Program-made: the position numbers and the translations under genes
Notes under the pieces: model-generated
Database searches by the model: none
What the model saw: the letters and a program-made list of their open reading frames with translations, nothing else
What the model was told of the DNA's origin: nothing
NCBI GenBank assembly: GCA_050084515.1
Contig: CM114272.1
Coordinates: forward strand, 4,216,001 to 4,280,000
Length of the DNA stretch: 64,000 bases
Direction of reading: 5' to 3'
DNA from: Blasia pusilla
Lineage: Eukaryota > Marchantiophyta > Marchantiopsida > Blasiales
Shown here: positions 42,803 through 54,324 of the stretch, piece after piece
Layout: every line of letters starts with the position of its first letter
How positions within the stretch are numbered: the first letter of the stretch is position 1

Positions 42803-45800
42803 TCAAAGTGGTTTGTTTAAAATACTTCGCACTTCTTTGAGGGACAGAATTGGTTGGTGGATTCCTACTCCTACCTCCGACTCTCTTAAAACTAACAGCA
42901 ACACATAGTACATGTGCTTACAAGGGAAATACCTTTTGACACTTGTCTCTCTTTGGACAAAGTCATCCCATGAACATGTGGGAAAGCAACAGATGTGCAC
43001 CATATATACCCTTGTGACACTTGAATTTACAGTGTTGTTCCTGACCCAATACATCCTTCCTATTCCATTGCCACTCAAAACATCTTTCGTGGCGATAATC
43101 TCCATTTTTTCCTCCCAAGCTGATGCAATTTGCTTTGCTCTCTCCACCGTTGGCCTACACATTCTGTTTCTCTTCATCCTATTTCTAGACTCAAACAGAA
43201 ATAATGGATTGAGATCATCCACCTTCTCCGGATACATGTTGACATCAATCTTGGGTTGAATACGAAATGCAAAGGTCTCTGTAATGCGAACATGCTCCGA
43301 ACTTCCCCCGTCTACGAGTCTGAAACCGGCACTTGTAAGATTGTACACTTCGTCTTGAGTGCAGTTCGTACCTGCGGCGATGGGCCAAATCGTGGGGGTA
43401 TTCCCCGGAGCTCCAATGGCAGCCAGATAAGACTTCCGGAAAGCGCAAGATTCATTTGGGCAGAAGAAGTACTTCAATTGATCCCCGGTCCGCGTAAAAC
43501 GATCAAAGGTTTTGAGTCCCCAAAACCCAGGCAGTGGTCATCGTGTCCTTGTACAGTTCTTATTTAGGAAAGTGCCGCATGCTCTCCTAATGCCATCAGA
43601 TCCTGCCTTGCAAGTGGGTCCACGTCCTAGGTTGCTCCGAGATATATGCCACCGTTTTAGGTTGCAATCCACCTCCATTACCGGAATCCCATATTGTTGA
43701 ACCACCCCAGTGACAGGATGTTGCGAACTTCCAGCAACGGAGGGCTTTTGAAATAAAACATTCACTGATTTTGGAGAAGTAACTCCATCACGGATTTGGG
43801 ACGGGTCCGGGGTCCCTGAATACCTGGGCGGCGTAATTTCCTCATCCAAATCAACCACCGGATTTGTTCCTCGATGCTGCCTCTTCACCTGCCTGAAGTC
43901 AAGATATTTATCTGGTCTCCACAAGTCTCGCTCGGACTCCTCTACCACCATCTGTATGGGACGTCTTGAAACCCGCCCACGAATATCCCCACCAATGTGT
44001 ACGTCTTGCTCGAGGGGAGTTCCAGCTACGCACCGGTTGAAGGCTTCCACATACATTTTTCATCACCGATTCTCTGGCCCGCCCTGACGACATAGAGCTC
44101 GTAGATTGACGGCCCCCTTCCTTTTGTTATGCCTTTTGTAAGGAAGATATGGGATGCTGCAGACTGTAGCATTGCTCTTGCCTGGTCTTGTTGGCATGCC
44201 TCCACAAGTGAAATTCGTTGGCATGCTTGTGACGACCTCCAGGAGGAATGAACACTTTCTGCTCCACTTGTGTTGGGGGAGAGGGCATTTTCATGAATGT
44301 TCAATCCCTGCAACGACGGCAATGTTAGAAGGGAACGAAAATAACTCAGCAGTCAAAGACATAAGCTACATGTCGGAACCAGACGGGTTGCAAGGCCGAG
44401 GCATCCCTTGAACGACTCTGCGACCCGTGGGGTCCCGACGTGTTGCAACCCTAAACCCACCTATTGCAACCCGTCAGATTCAGACGGGTTGCAAGGCCGA
44501 GGCATCCCATGAACGACTCTGCGACCCGTCGGTTTCCGTCGGGTTGCACACTCGGGTTTGACAAAATTTTTGGATGCAATGCGTCGGTTTTCGTCGGGTT
44601 GCACACTCGGGCAACCCGTCGCATCCGACAGCCTGCTTGGTTTCTTTGGTTTGAAATCCCTATAGTTCCCACGCTTCTCAACTTGAGTTGCAACTTTACA
44701 AACAATTCTCAACGTGAGCTTGACAAGACAAAATAGTGAACTCACCTACCGCACGAAGTTTCCCCATTGTCTCAAACGTACAGTCCACCAACTCAACCAA
44801 GAGCACAACTCTTTGTACTTCCCCTCAATCCCATGCTTCCTCCACCACCCATGAAGTTCTTCCTGGCATTCCATGGCCTGCTTCAAGGTTTTCTTTGCCC
44901 TTGCAGCGTTGGAGTAGAGTGACATGCTCTGTCCTCTTATTCTCCTTGATGCAAGATTTGGTGTACCGGGTCACAGACTGTTGCCAATGGAAAGCATCCA
45001 ACCTTTCCCTCTCCGGTTGAACCTCTCTACCCTTGAACACTTCTCGGATAGCAATCCACCCAGGTTGTGCATTGTCTGCCATGAACCGATAAATTTCCGG
45101 AGGTGGCCTTTTGTTTTCCTTCACCACCTCCAATAAGAGTAACCAGCACATCTTCAAACTGCCAACGTTTTCTCCCTTTACTTCACACACAAATATAGTT
45201 TTGAGTCCCTTCTCCACATGGTCATAAACGTGAGCACCCATCGTCAACCATCCGTTCAGCACTCTGTAGAAAAAATCAAAGCTTACCCAGCTGCCGTAAA
45301 GATCTTCCCCTTCCCTCATTCGATCTATAAGATCGAGGCCACTCGACGGACCTGTGGTTGACATTTTGAAGACATAGGCCCTGGATCCCTCGCCTCCTTG
45401 GCCCATGAACTGCCATCTCTAAATGAATGGAAATCTAGAGTTGGCCTTGATTCTTGCGATGGCATCCATTTTGGCCGTCTTTCCATCCAGAACTCGTATT
45501 TGACGCAACAAATTCCGGAAGCATTCAGGATCAACGAGAAATGCGAGATTTTCCCAGAGTTGTTTATCCTCAGCTGCCGTGATCTCGCCCTGTCCAGGGA
45601 TTCCAAGCAATTGTTCACAAATTTGTGATGCCGATGTGAGCTTGATCACTCCGGGCTTTGAACCCAGAGAGTTTCTGTAGACCTCGGCAACTTTCTTCGC
45701 CACATCCTGCTTGATGTGTCTCTGAATTGCATCGGTCACAAGATGAGTATGGGAGCCAACATGAACTACCAGCCTTGTGTACTCTGACGTGGAGCCCAAG

Positions 45801-46746
45801 TCATGGACAATGAAAAATATGTATGCAGGACACGCTCCAACGCATAAGGGCGATGCTTGACAATGAGGACATCGATGGCCTCCCGGCGGTATGGTGGCAC
45901 CGACCTCGTATGGAGTTTCTGCATTCTTGGGGGGGAATTGCGACGTATTGACTCGCCCCTTGCGCTCTAGATACGGGCATACTGGACTTCTACACTCCAA
46001 GGCTCCGATGCATTGGCGGCGGGAGACAATCCAAGGACCATCTGGAATTGAAGCACTAGTCCGTTGAAGCTTGCACCATCGATGACAATCAGACTTTGTG
46101 TCCATACCCTTCAGGCGTCCTCCATCTTTCTTTTGAGCAGGAGCAGCAAGTGGAGGCAACTCAAAGATGCAATTACCATCGTACGTGGGCGAAAGCTCAT
46201 CGACAAGAATGTGCTTGAACATTTTCAAGGCCAGAGACGAAAGCAAACTATTGCCTGATACTCGCAAGAGGAACAGTAGGCGGACAGAGGGCCGGTTGGT
46301 GTCCCAGATCCACCGAGGTTGATAACATCCGGAATATCTTCAAGAAGAACAACATTGTTCTGGCGTGTGAAGTTGGAGTCGGCCGGATCTTGAACTAGGA
46401 GTTGCAAACGTGGGACTCGGAGCACTAGGAAATTTTGGGTGTCTACTTGGGAAACAGAGCGAGTCGAGGGGCGGGCCATAAACTCTCTATTGACCATTTG
46501 CAGAGGTAGGAGATTCCATACTTTATGGTGCGAGTCACTAGCGGATTTGTCTCACTTATTATGTCCTCCGTCAGTCCCACCTAACATCCTTGGATACAAA
46601 GATGGTTCCAATTTGGAGAAGAAATCGAGCAGAGAGAAATTTTCATCCTTTGCTATGAAAGACTCACGAGCTTGCGGTCGAATGATTTCTAATTGAGGAA
46701 GGGCCGCCAGATTAGTGCCACAAGTGAGCTTCACATAATTATCCAT
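42803..46746 (-). pseudogene. MULE-like transposase gene with SWIM zinc finger, several exons
   Basis: Pieces in order on the minus strand. 46746-46552: MDNYVKLTCGTNLAAL..., exon 1. 46497-45419: second part with a Cys/His-rich zinc-binding region (HRCPHCQASPLCVGACPAY) and VVHVGSHTHLV. 45406-44825: core with TMGAHVYDHVEKGLKTI and FMADNAQPGWIAIREVF followed by DAFHWQQSVTRYTKSC, the pattern D-x-A...AI-x-VF...FHW-x-QS of Mutator-type DDE transposases. 44322-43538: polar region. 43477-42803: ICCFPTCSWDDF...YFPCKHMYYVLL, a SWIM-type CxxxC...CxH finger common at the C-terminus of MULE transposases. Stops and frame changes exist between pieces; some may be introns. From memory it resembles a multicopy plant protein family of unknown role. 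Confidence 0.65.
44370..44640. repeat. Palindromes inside the transposase gene
   Basis: Sites near 44370, 44420, 44464-44492, 44522, 44577 and 44610, between two coding pieces, so probably in an intron. A segment of about 60 bp (GGGTTGCAAGGCCGAGGCATCCC, 44390-44416 and about 44482-44508, written here as two overlapping words GGGTTGCAAGG and CCGAGGCATCCC) is repeated. This shows the palindromes are not private to the ParB-MT genes. Confidence 0.8.
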
Positions 46747-46815
46747 TCCCAGAAATTTTGTACGGGAGGAGGGTGAGAATGAGAAAGAGAATCAGAATGA
46801 GAATGAGAATTTTTA

Positions 46816-46822
46816 ATTTATA
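46816..46822 (-). promoter_or_regulatory. TATA box of MULE-like transposase
   Basis: On the minus strand CACTATAAATTAAAAATTC, 70 bp before the ATG at 46746, followed by an ATTCTC-type hexamer repeat. The inverted 5' copy at 42043 has the same box and the same downstream repeat. Confidence 0.75.
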
Positions 46823-46989
46823 GTGAATAGGAAAACAGATACTCATGACAGAATTTCTCTGACAAGATGAAGTTCGGTAGGTGAAATTGTCTGACACAAT
46901 CGACACAATGGATCAGATTCACTTACCAGCATTCAGATTGTTGCAATGTGTTACCGGATTTGGGAAGCAGAGACGTGGGTTGCGAAGCA

Positions 46990-47230
46990 CCCTTCATTTT
47001 GTTGGAACCCGTCGGAGTCTTGGTAACTCAACAATTAACCCAAGCTAAGCAAAGCCTGCAACCCGTCGGCTTTGGACGGGTTGCACGCTTCTGCGTTACC
47101 TTCAAAATCAAAGATGGTCGAAGTTGGCAACCCGTCGCTCTCCGACGAGTTGCTCGGATACCGCTCCTTCTTGCCCGAAGATGCCGCAGGCTTGCAACCC
47201 GTCGGCATTAGACGGGTTGCCCAATTATCT
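46990..47230. repeat. Palindrome array between transposase and solo LTR
   Basis: Four sites (about 47006, 47058, 47127, 47192; the last three 65-70 bp apart). The array continues on the other side of the solo LTR at 48398-48830, so the LTR was inserted into it. Before that insertion it was one array separating the divergent transposase (46746, minus) and ParB-MT copy 2 (49121, plus). Confidence 0.85.
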
Positions 47231-47257
47231 CACGGTCTAACACTTACATGAAGGAAT

Positions 47258-48392
47258 TGTGATACCCACAATTTTGTACTTCGGAAGAAATTTATCTTTT
47301 TAGTGAACAAAGACTCTTGTACATTATGCTTTTGATTATTATATACTATTATGGAGAAGAGAGAGTAAGATTCAAGTGAATCACGAAGCTCCTAAGACAA
47401 GGCAGAGAGATGGAAGATCAAGGATTTGCCTTAGAGGAGAAGCAAATACAGTAACGAAGTCTAAAGGAAGCTCAACAAAGCTCTGTACACGAAGTACTTC
47501 GCTCTATAGCGAAGCACGAACCACGAAGAGAACGAAGAATGAAGAGCTTCGTCCTCAAGAAATCCAGCGCAGCGAAGCTCAGTATGATTGTGATTCGAAC
47601 CGGCACATAGTTAAAACAGTTAGCCTAGGAAGAGGCGCAACCATTTGTATCAAATAGACAGTTAGGACAATTTTTTTCTCCGGATTCCTAGGGATCATAG
47701 GAAAAGGAAAGCACACCATAGATCTAGGTAGTTACAAATATTGAAGAGACACCAACTTCATGAAGAACGCTTCGGATCTTGGAAATGCTCCTACTCCCGA
47801 GAATATTTAAGAAACAGGACATAAGCTACAATTATCATTCGCTCATGAAGTCCTTATGCTGTAGGAATGGTCCGAGCAAGAGAGTAGTACCCTCTCGAGC
47901 TTGTATACACTTTGAAGTCTTCCCATTCTTGATGGAATAATAAACCACTCATTCATTCATTCCGATGTGCGATGCTTACGTTTGGATAGTCTTTTTGGGT
48001 CTGCAGCGTGAAGAGTGAAATCAGACAAACCTTTCTCATCAATGGAATAATCAACATGGAGTTGTATGAAATCTGTTTGACAGAGAGTAGCCTGCCAAGA
48101 CGGATTGAGTTCCGAAAGTAGGATAAGCCGAGATCTCTGTGAGGTTCTTAGATGTCAAGAGAACAATTTTCCTGAGCGTGATTTAAATTCCACTAGAGAG
48201 AATTGAAGAAGAAAACATGGGTACTAAGAAGGATCGGAAGATGTTACTGGAATACTACATTTGAATTACATAATCAACCACACTACATTTACAACATAAT
48301 AATCACTTTACCCTCTCTTTTCATCCAACAATGATCCTCTTGGGGATCGAACTCTACAATCGACTGTAAATTAGAAACACTTGTACATTACA
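47258..48392 (+). mobile_element. Solo LTR of the TGTGATACCC gypsy family
   Basis: Nearly identical to the LTR at 10475-11635, starting TGTGATACCC and ending TTACA. The flanks are GGAAT on the left and GGAAG on the right, four of five bases matching, as expected for an aged target-site duplication. No internal gypsy sequence is attached. It sits inside the palindrome array. In the duplicated block at 10.5 kb the same LTR at the same right flank is still joined to integrase and polypurine tract. Confidence 0.85.
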
Positions 48393-48397
48393 GGAAG

Positions 48398-48830
48398 CGT
48401 GCAAACCGTCTATTCCCGACGAGTTCTGCGGGTGCCGCAACTTCTTGCCCAAAGACGGCGAGGCGTGCAACCCGTCGCCCTCCGACGGGTTGCGCAAGGG
48501 CCTCGCCTTGTTTTTCTTTCATGAAGGAAGCGTGCAACCTGTCGGACTCCGACGAGTTGCGCGGGAAGCCCGCGTTGTTAACCCTTGACGAGAGAAGCGT
48601 GCAACCCAACGGTCGGTCAGGCGCGCACAGAACCCGCCGGGTCTCCGGCGGGTTGCGCGGGTACGCCCCGTTCTTGTCCGAAGACGGCAGAGGCGCGCAA
48701 CCTGTTGGTCTCCAACGGGTTGCGAGGTGCCCGCGCAACCCGTCGGAGACCAACAGGTTGCGCGGGCACCTCGCATTATCTTCCCAGGATGGCAGAGGCG
48801 CGCAACCTGTCGGACTCCGACGGGTTGCCA
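48398..48830. repeat. 67-bp tandem palindrome array upstream of ParB-MT copy 2
   Basis: Counterpart of 11641-12068. One unit differs tellingly: at 48631-48654 it reads AACCCGCCGG, GTCT, CCGGCGGGTT, where copy A has CCTGTCGG...CCGACGGG; T-to-C on the left is matched by A-to-G on the right. The larger hairpin with 19-bp arms is at 48722-48740 and 48756-48774. Confidence 0.9.
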
Positions 48831-48917
48831 CTTTTCACGTCCAGACTTCCGTAACGGCCGGCACGTCGCCGTCGAAAGGACGACGGGACGCAACGGTCAG
48901 CCCAACTGCTAGAAAAT

Positions 48918-48925
48918 TATAAATA
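48918..48925 (+). promoter_or_regulatory. TATA box of ParB-MT copy 2
   Basis: TATAAATA, same context as at 12156; 203 bp before the ATG at 49121. The leader is about 25 bp shorter than in copy 1 because a CTCATTTCGCG segment is deleted. Confidence 0.75.
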
Positions 48926-50309
48926 GGGCAAAAATCACTCATTACCAATCAGCTGCTGATCTGATACCAAGGGGCATTTCACACGGCGAGTCATCGCGAG
49001 TCGATACGAGGGAACGAGAGCGAGACGATTCGGCTGAACGATCGTGAGACGATTCGAGCTACCCATCAAGGTGACTCATCTCGACATCAGCAAGGCGATT
49101 GATCAAGCGATTCGGGAAAAATGACGAGGAAAAAAGTTCAAGCAACTAAGTCTGGGAGCTTCACTCCGAAGTCCATTAGGACTCGTGCGTCAGCATCTCC
49201 AGGGCCTCGTTTGGCAAATGAGATTAGGCAGCAAGAAATCGAGGAGCAAGAATGGGAAGCGGAGATGCACAACCACGAGCTTCTTGCAAGACGTGTACAA
49301 GAGGCACTCGATAGACAGAACGCAAAGGCTGAGACGTCGTAGGCCTTGAAGAAAAGGATCGCCGACGAAAAGAGAGAAAAGAAGCGTCTGGACGCGTCGG
49401 TGAGGAGAGCAGAATTGGCTAAAGCGAGGAGGGAAAAAGCAATAGCCATTGACGACAGCCCTGCCCGTCCAACCAAAAGTGTTGAGATGCGGGCAATGTC
49501 CCCGATGAAGTCTGGGGACACAATCAACATAGCGGAAACGCCAGAAGTTCAAATCACGGACCATAAGGTCATGAGGACCGCCAGCGTGGAGATGGTGGAC
49601 ATTGCCGAAGAAGTCGGAGAGCTGTCATTCTCGTCTCCAAGCCCGGCGGAAGACATCGACCTCTATCGGATTGACGAGTTCCCAGTTGACTTGCCAGCTG
49701 CTGTCTCAGACAAGTTGGCTGGTCAAGAAACCGACCGAATCTTCGAGCGGGTAAGAGAGGATCTGGGTTTTTTGAATTATGTGAAGCAATTCATTGGGAA
49801 TTCAGTGTAGCTTATTGATCTTGTCCCGGTTCTGACAGGTGGTAAAGCAGATGGCACTGATGGAGGGCCACAATGCCCCGAGGATTCCACTCTGCCGATT
49901 GCGGACAATGGAATACGTCCACGAAATTCAGTCCAACAAGGACATCGCGAAGCTAAAACAATCGGCGGCGACAGCATCCTACGTCGACAACTTCCCTCCC
50001 TTCTATGTTCAGCCTTACAACGAGCATAGAACCCAAGCCCTAGTTACGGAGGAGGACTTTGAAAAGCTTGACACATTCTGGAGGATGAGAGACCAGGATT
50101 TCAGAAGGCAAGTAAAGGGCACAGAATCTAGCTGGATGAGGAATCTGCATTTCTTCATCTGGGATGGAAATCACAGGTTCGTGGCATGGACCAAGAGGAG
50201 CGGCCCAACTCCTTGGAGGCACATTTTTGCGTGAAGGCAGTGGTCCTTCATCCATACCCTCATCACATGGCGACGGTGGAGATGGCAATGCATGCCATGA
50301 ACACGTAAG

Positions 50310-51100
50310 TATCTTCTTGCTGCAAACCGTCAGACTCCAACAAGTTGTTTGGTCGGCCTTTGTTGTTGGGATGCTTTTGGCCAAACCGGCCTCGACGAAG
50401 TTCTTTGGAATGACGGCACAAGTTAGGATGTTTTTGGCCGAAAGCAACTCATCGGACTCCGACGAGTTGCTCGACTTGCCGCCTTTTCAGGATGTTTTTT
50501 GAAGAAAGCAACTCGTCGGACTCCGACGAGTTGTTCGATTGACCACAAGTTTAGTATGTTTTTGGCCCAAACCAACCCGTTGGAGTCGGACGGGTTGCTC
50601 GACTCGCCGCCTTTCAGGATGTTTTTTGAAGAAAGCAACTCGTTGGACTCCGACGAGTTGTTCGACTGACCACAGGTTTAGTATGTTTTTGGCCCAAACC
50701 AACCCGTCAGAGTCCGACGGGTTGCTTGACTCGAAACTGTTGGGAGGTTTTTTTATGTTTTTGGCCGAAAGCAACTCGTCGGAGTCCGACGGGTTGCATT
50801 TGGAAGTTGGTATTGCAAATTTTGCGTCAAATTGCAGGTTTCCATTCAATTGCGCAACCTGTTGGACTCCGACAGATTGCTATGGTCATGTTTGGTTGCG
50901 GACTATCTAACAACCCGTCGGAGTCCGACGGGTTGAAACCACGCATTCACAAATATGAATGCAATCCGTCGGACTCCAACGGGTTGCATCATTTAGCTCG
51001 TTGCTAGAATCTGACCTTGAGCTGTGACGACCCGTCGGAGTCCGACGGGTTGCAGGAACCCATGTAACTTACAAATTTTCTGACGGGTTGAGTTTGGATA
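50310..51100. repeat. 64-bp type palindrome array in intron 2 of copy 2
   Basis: Same intron as 13570-14370 with about eleven sites, one unit fewer than copy 1 and slightly reordered. 50911-50935 is a perfect 25-bp palindrome (CAACCCGTCGGA, G, then reverse complement). Confidence 0.9.
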
Positions 51101-52006
51101 TGCAGGATTGTTTCAGAGGGGAATGTCACCCACCACCGGATCCAGGATTGCGATTGGGTGAAGAAGGTGCTTACAACGCACCCGGCAGAGTACAAGGGGT
51201 TCTTGGGCGACGCCCTGGTAAATCAGATGCTTGCAAAGGGTGCATAGATAAAAAAGAAGACTTGGGCAAATAAGTTTATTTCCCAAGATTCAGCCGTAAC
51301 AATCCTTTGTTGGTCGAAGATACAGGCCGCGAAGAAGAGCGCTGCATTGGAGCTGGAGCGGAGGGAGAAAGTATCTAGGTCTGAGCGCACGAAATTCATC
51401 CAAGCTACAGTATCTGCAGCCATGAAATACACGGCAAGCAAGATGTAGCGCTACATCAGCATTCTCAACCCCGAACTTGGTCCGGAGTTTTACAAGGAGC
51501 TGAAGGCGATTATCAAGCGCCAGCGGAAAAGGGATGAAGATCCGCAAGGTCGGATTGGGGAGAAAGTGTCCCTGGATCGCGTGCATCGGTTTTGCGTTGT
51601 CCGGCATAAGCGAGTTTAGGAGGATCCGACTGATGAAAATTAGTCTCGAGGGCACAAAGGCCCAGAAGAGGGCGGCACACCATCCTCCGGGTGTGTCTGA
51701 TCCAGTGATCTCCCACAGGCTCCGCGAATGGTCGTTTTGGGATGCGTTGCGGGTTATCGGGAAGTCCGTGCTGGACGGTCTGCAAGCGGAGCTCAAAAGA
51801 TAAGAGCCCATTCCGGATAAAGCAAACCTGGAAGGTTCTGTAGATTTCGAGGTTTGGCTCGACGACATCCGGAACAAGCCAATCAAAAACCTAGGATTCA
51901 AGACGATGTTCAAGGGTTGCATCCTCCCTCAGGCAGAGCTTGACCAAGAAATCGAGGGGAACAAACGGGATGAAGCAAAGAAGAAGCGAGATCATAAGGA
52001 GCATGC

Positions 52007-53287
52007 TGTCGTGTCGAGAATCTTTCTTCGAGCAAGGGCGGGCCTTCTAGCTGCGGTAAATGCGGTTGATGCAAGGTGAACTCTCTAATAAGTTCTACTT
52101 TTTCAATACAAAATTATGATGTACACTCTCCACTCTCTCACGACAGGTATCACAAATGGAAGTGCCGAGGCGATCACTTCTTCGTAACATCGGACCCCGA
52201 AATTCCTAACTATAAAATCCCTATAAACTATTTTACGCTTGTACACGAGGAAGATAGCACAACTAGTGTTAAACCCTACTTGACCATGCCTATTGACATC
52301 CATGGATCGCTATATAAGGACATACAAAGTACAATCCCATGTCCTTCCATATGTGACGATAGGAAGAATCACCGGAGTTGGAGATTGCATGACCTGGTTC
52401 ATGAACGCCTCCCCAAAGTGATAAACTAAATAGCGAGTGAACCAATGCCTATCTACAAAGAGTACCTTGACATGGTAAGGATTGAGGAAAGGAAAGTCGG
52501 GCACAGCTCGTGCTCCACCCCTATCCATGCTTGACAGACATCCTCTACTCTCCTCAAGAATGGGTTTTGGCGGAGTTATTCTCCCAAGAGGGGTAATCCA
52601 CTCTCATTGGAAAAGTAACAAGCCAAAACATCCGCTATTTTAGTATGACTAAACTCTTCTACGGTGACAAACCTCTCATCCCCACACACACACACACACA
52701 CACCACACTCTAGAAACCTCTCGAAGAATGGACCATGATCAAGTTACTCTCCCAAGAGGGGAGATCCACTCTCATTGGAAGAGCAAGCAATCCCAAAGCC
52801 ATACACTCAAGAGAGACACAAGAGACTCAAGATGTGGAATAGAAGGTGATGAACCCTTGAAGGTCCCTCCTCTTTATATACTCACAAGGGATCCACAAGA
52901 GTACTAAATAGAGCTTATCTTATCTTGTGCCACATGGCTTCCTCTCAAGGCTTAGCCAATCACATTTTGACACAAGTAGATTTCCTCTTATCTCTTCCAA
53001 AATATCCTCTTTTACCCACTTGATATTTTCCAAATTACCCCAACTAACCTAGCCACCAACCAAGACTACTTTTGCTTTTCATTAAAGCAACAACTTTACA
53101 TTTATAAAGTTATCTTTTATTTATTACCTCCTTTTCCTAAAGTTGGGTTCGCATAAAAGAGGCACCATAAAGAGGTTTAAACATAAGAATCTTTTTTTTC
53201 TAAGCCAATTTACTTAATACTAATGAAACTCTATCTAACACTTAATGACGAAGGAGTTTACATTAATGGTTGATTTTACTATCGACA
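52007..53287 (-). repeat. 3' LTR (left in window)
   Basis: Contains a (CA)n run at about 52683-52702 and duplicated motifs CCCAAGAGGGG(T/A)AATCCACTC (52588 and 52752). Internal sequence next to it (53288-53310, read minus) is GGACGAGGGTGAA, a purine-rich tract in the right place for plus-strand priming. Confidence 0.93.
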
Positions 53288-53382
53288 TTCACCCTCGTCC
53301 AAACCTGCACATCCTCCGGTATGTGCCAAAAACATTAAGACTTCTTGCTATAGACTTACTTATGTTGTGCCTCTAGACACAT

Positions 53383-54315
53383 TCAATCGAAATCAAGAAA
53401 TCCTTCACGTCTACGGAAAATCTTGACCCTTTTTCCTGCAATGGGCAGCTTGAGAATTGTGCCATCTAGTTCACGTAGTTTGTAAGTGGCATTGTCAAAA
53501 GCAAAGACTACAATATATGGACCAAACCAACGACGTGCAAACTTCTTAATTGTACTATGCTGGTTGTCAAGGCTGTTGTCGTGCACCAAGATCCAATCTC
53601 CTTCTCTTATCGGCTCCTTCTGAAGTCGATGAGTTTTGTCGAAGCGCTTCTTATTTTTCAACCTTGCTTCCTTCATTCTGACTAACGCTTCTGCAATATC
53701 CTCTTCCCGCCACTTTAGCTGCTGCATTCGAAGTGCTAGGAGCTCTTCCCTATTGAGCCCGTCTTCCCACGACAAACCCATCCAAGTGCGTATATCTCCT
53801 TCTGCTGGCATTATCGGCTTTTGACCTGTCATCAACTCTATAGGCATGAACCCTGTAACGGTGCTGTGAGTGGTTCTATCTGCCCATAAAGCAAATGGAA
53901 GTAATCTAGGCCAATCAGCATAACGATCTCCACACGCCTTTACCAATGCTTGAATGATTGGCGGATGTCCCCTTTCGCTCTTGCCGTTTGCCTCCGGATT
54001 CATGGAGGTTGTTAATCTCAACTAGACTCCATATCTCCTGAAGAACTCTCATGCTTCCTCCGCATTCAACTCACCTCTATCTGCAGGGATTCTCCCGACA
54101 CTCCCATATCTAGCAACAATATCCTCTAGAATAAAACGATATATAGGCTCTGTTGTTTTAGCCCGTAAAGCCCTCCCTTCTACAAAGTTGGACAACTCTT
54201 CTCGTGCTAGGACCAGGTAACGCATTCCCCAAAGACCTAGTGGCATAGCAACTAGATCTATAACCCATTGATGATGAATAGACAAAGGATACGTGGGTTT
54301 AAGTCCATCTCTCAC
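53383..54315 (-). pseudogene. Integrase core and C-terminus of the LTR retrotransposon
   Basis: Core starts HHQWVIDLVAMPLG (first aspartate), then IPADRGELNAEEA (second), then, after two stops near 54022-54048, MNPEANGKSERGHPP (glutamate), LLPFALWADRTTHSTVTG, and the C-terminal domain EGDWILVHDNS...FARRWFGPYIV. Catalytic residues are kept; the frame 54021-53383 is open for 212 codons. Confidence 0.9.
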
Positions 54316-54324
54316 CTTGATTTT

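Noticed and set aside
52076-52528. Open frames of 117 and 72 codons in the LTR (and at 59308-59790)
   Set aside because: Identical in both LTRs because the LTRs are duplicates; no protein motif.
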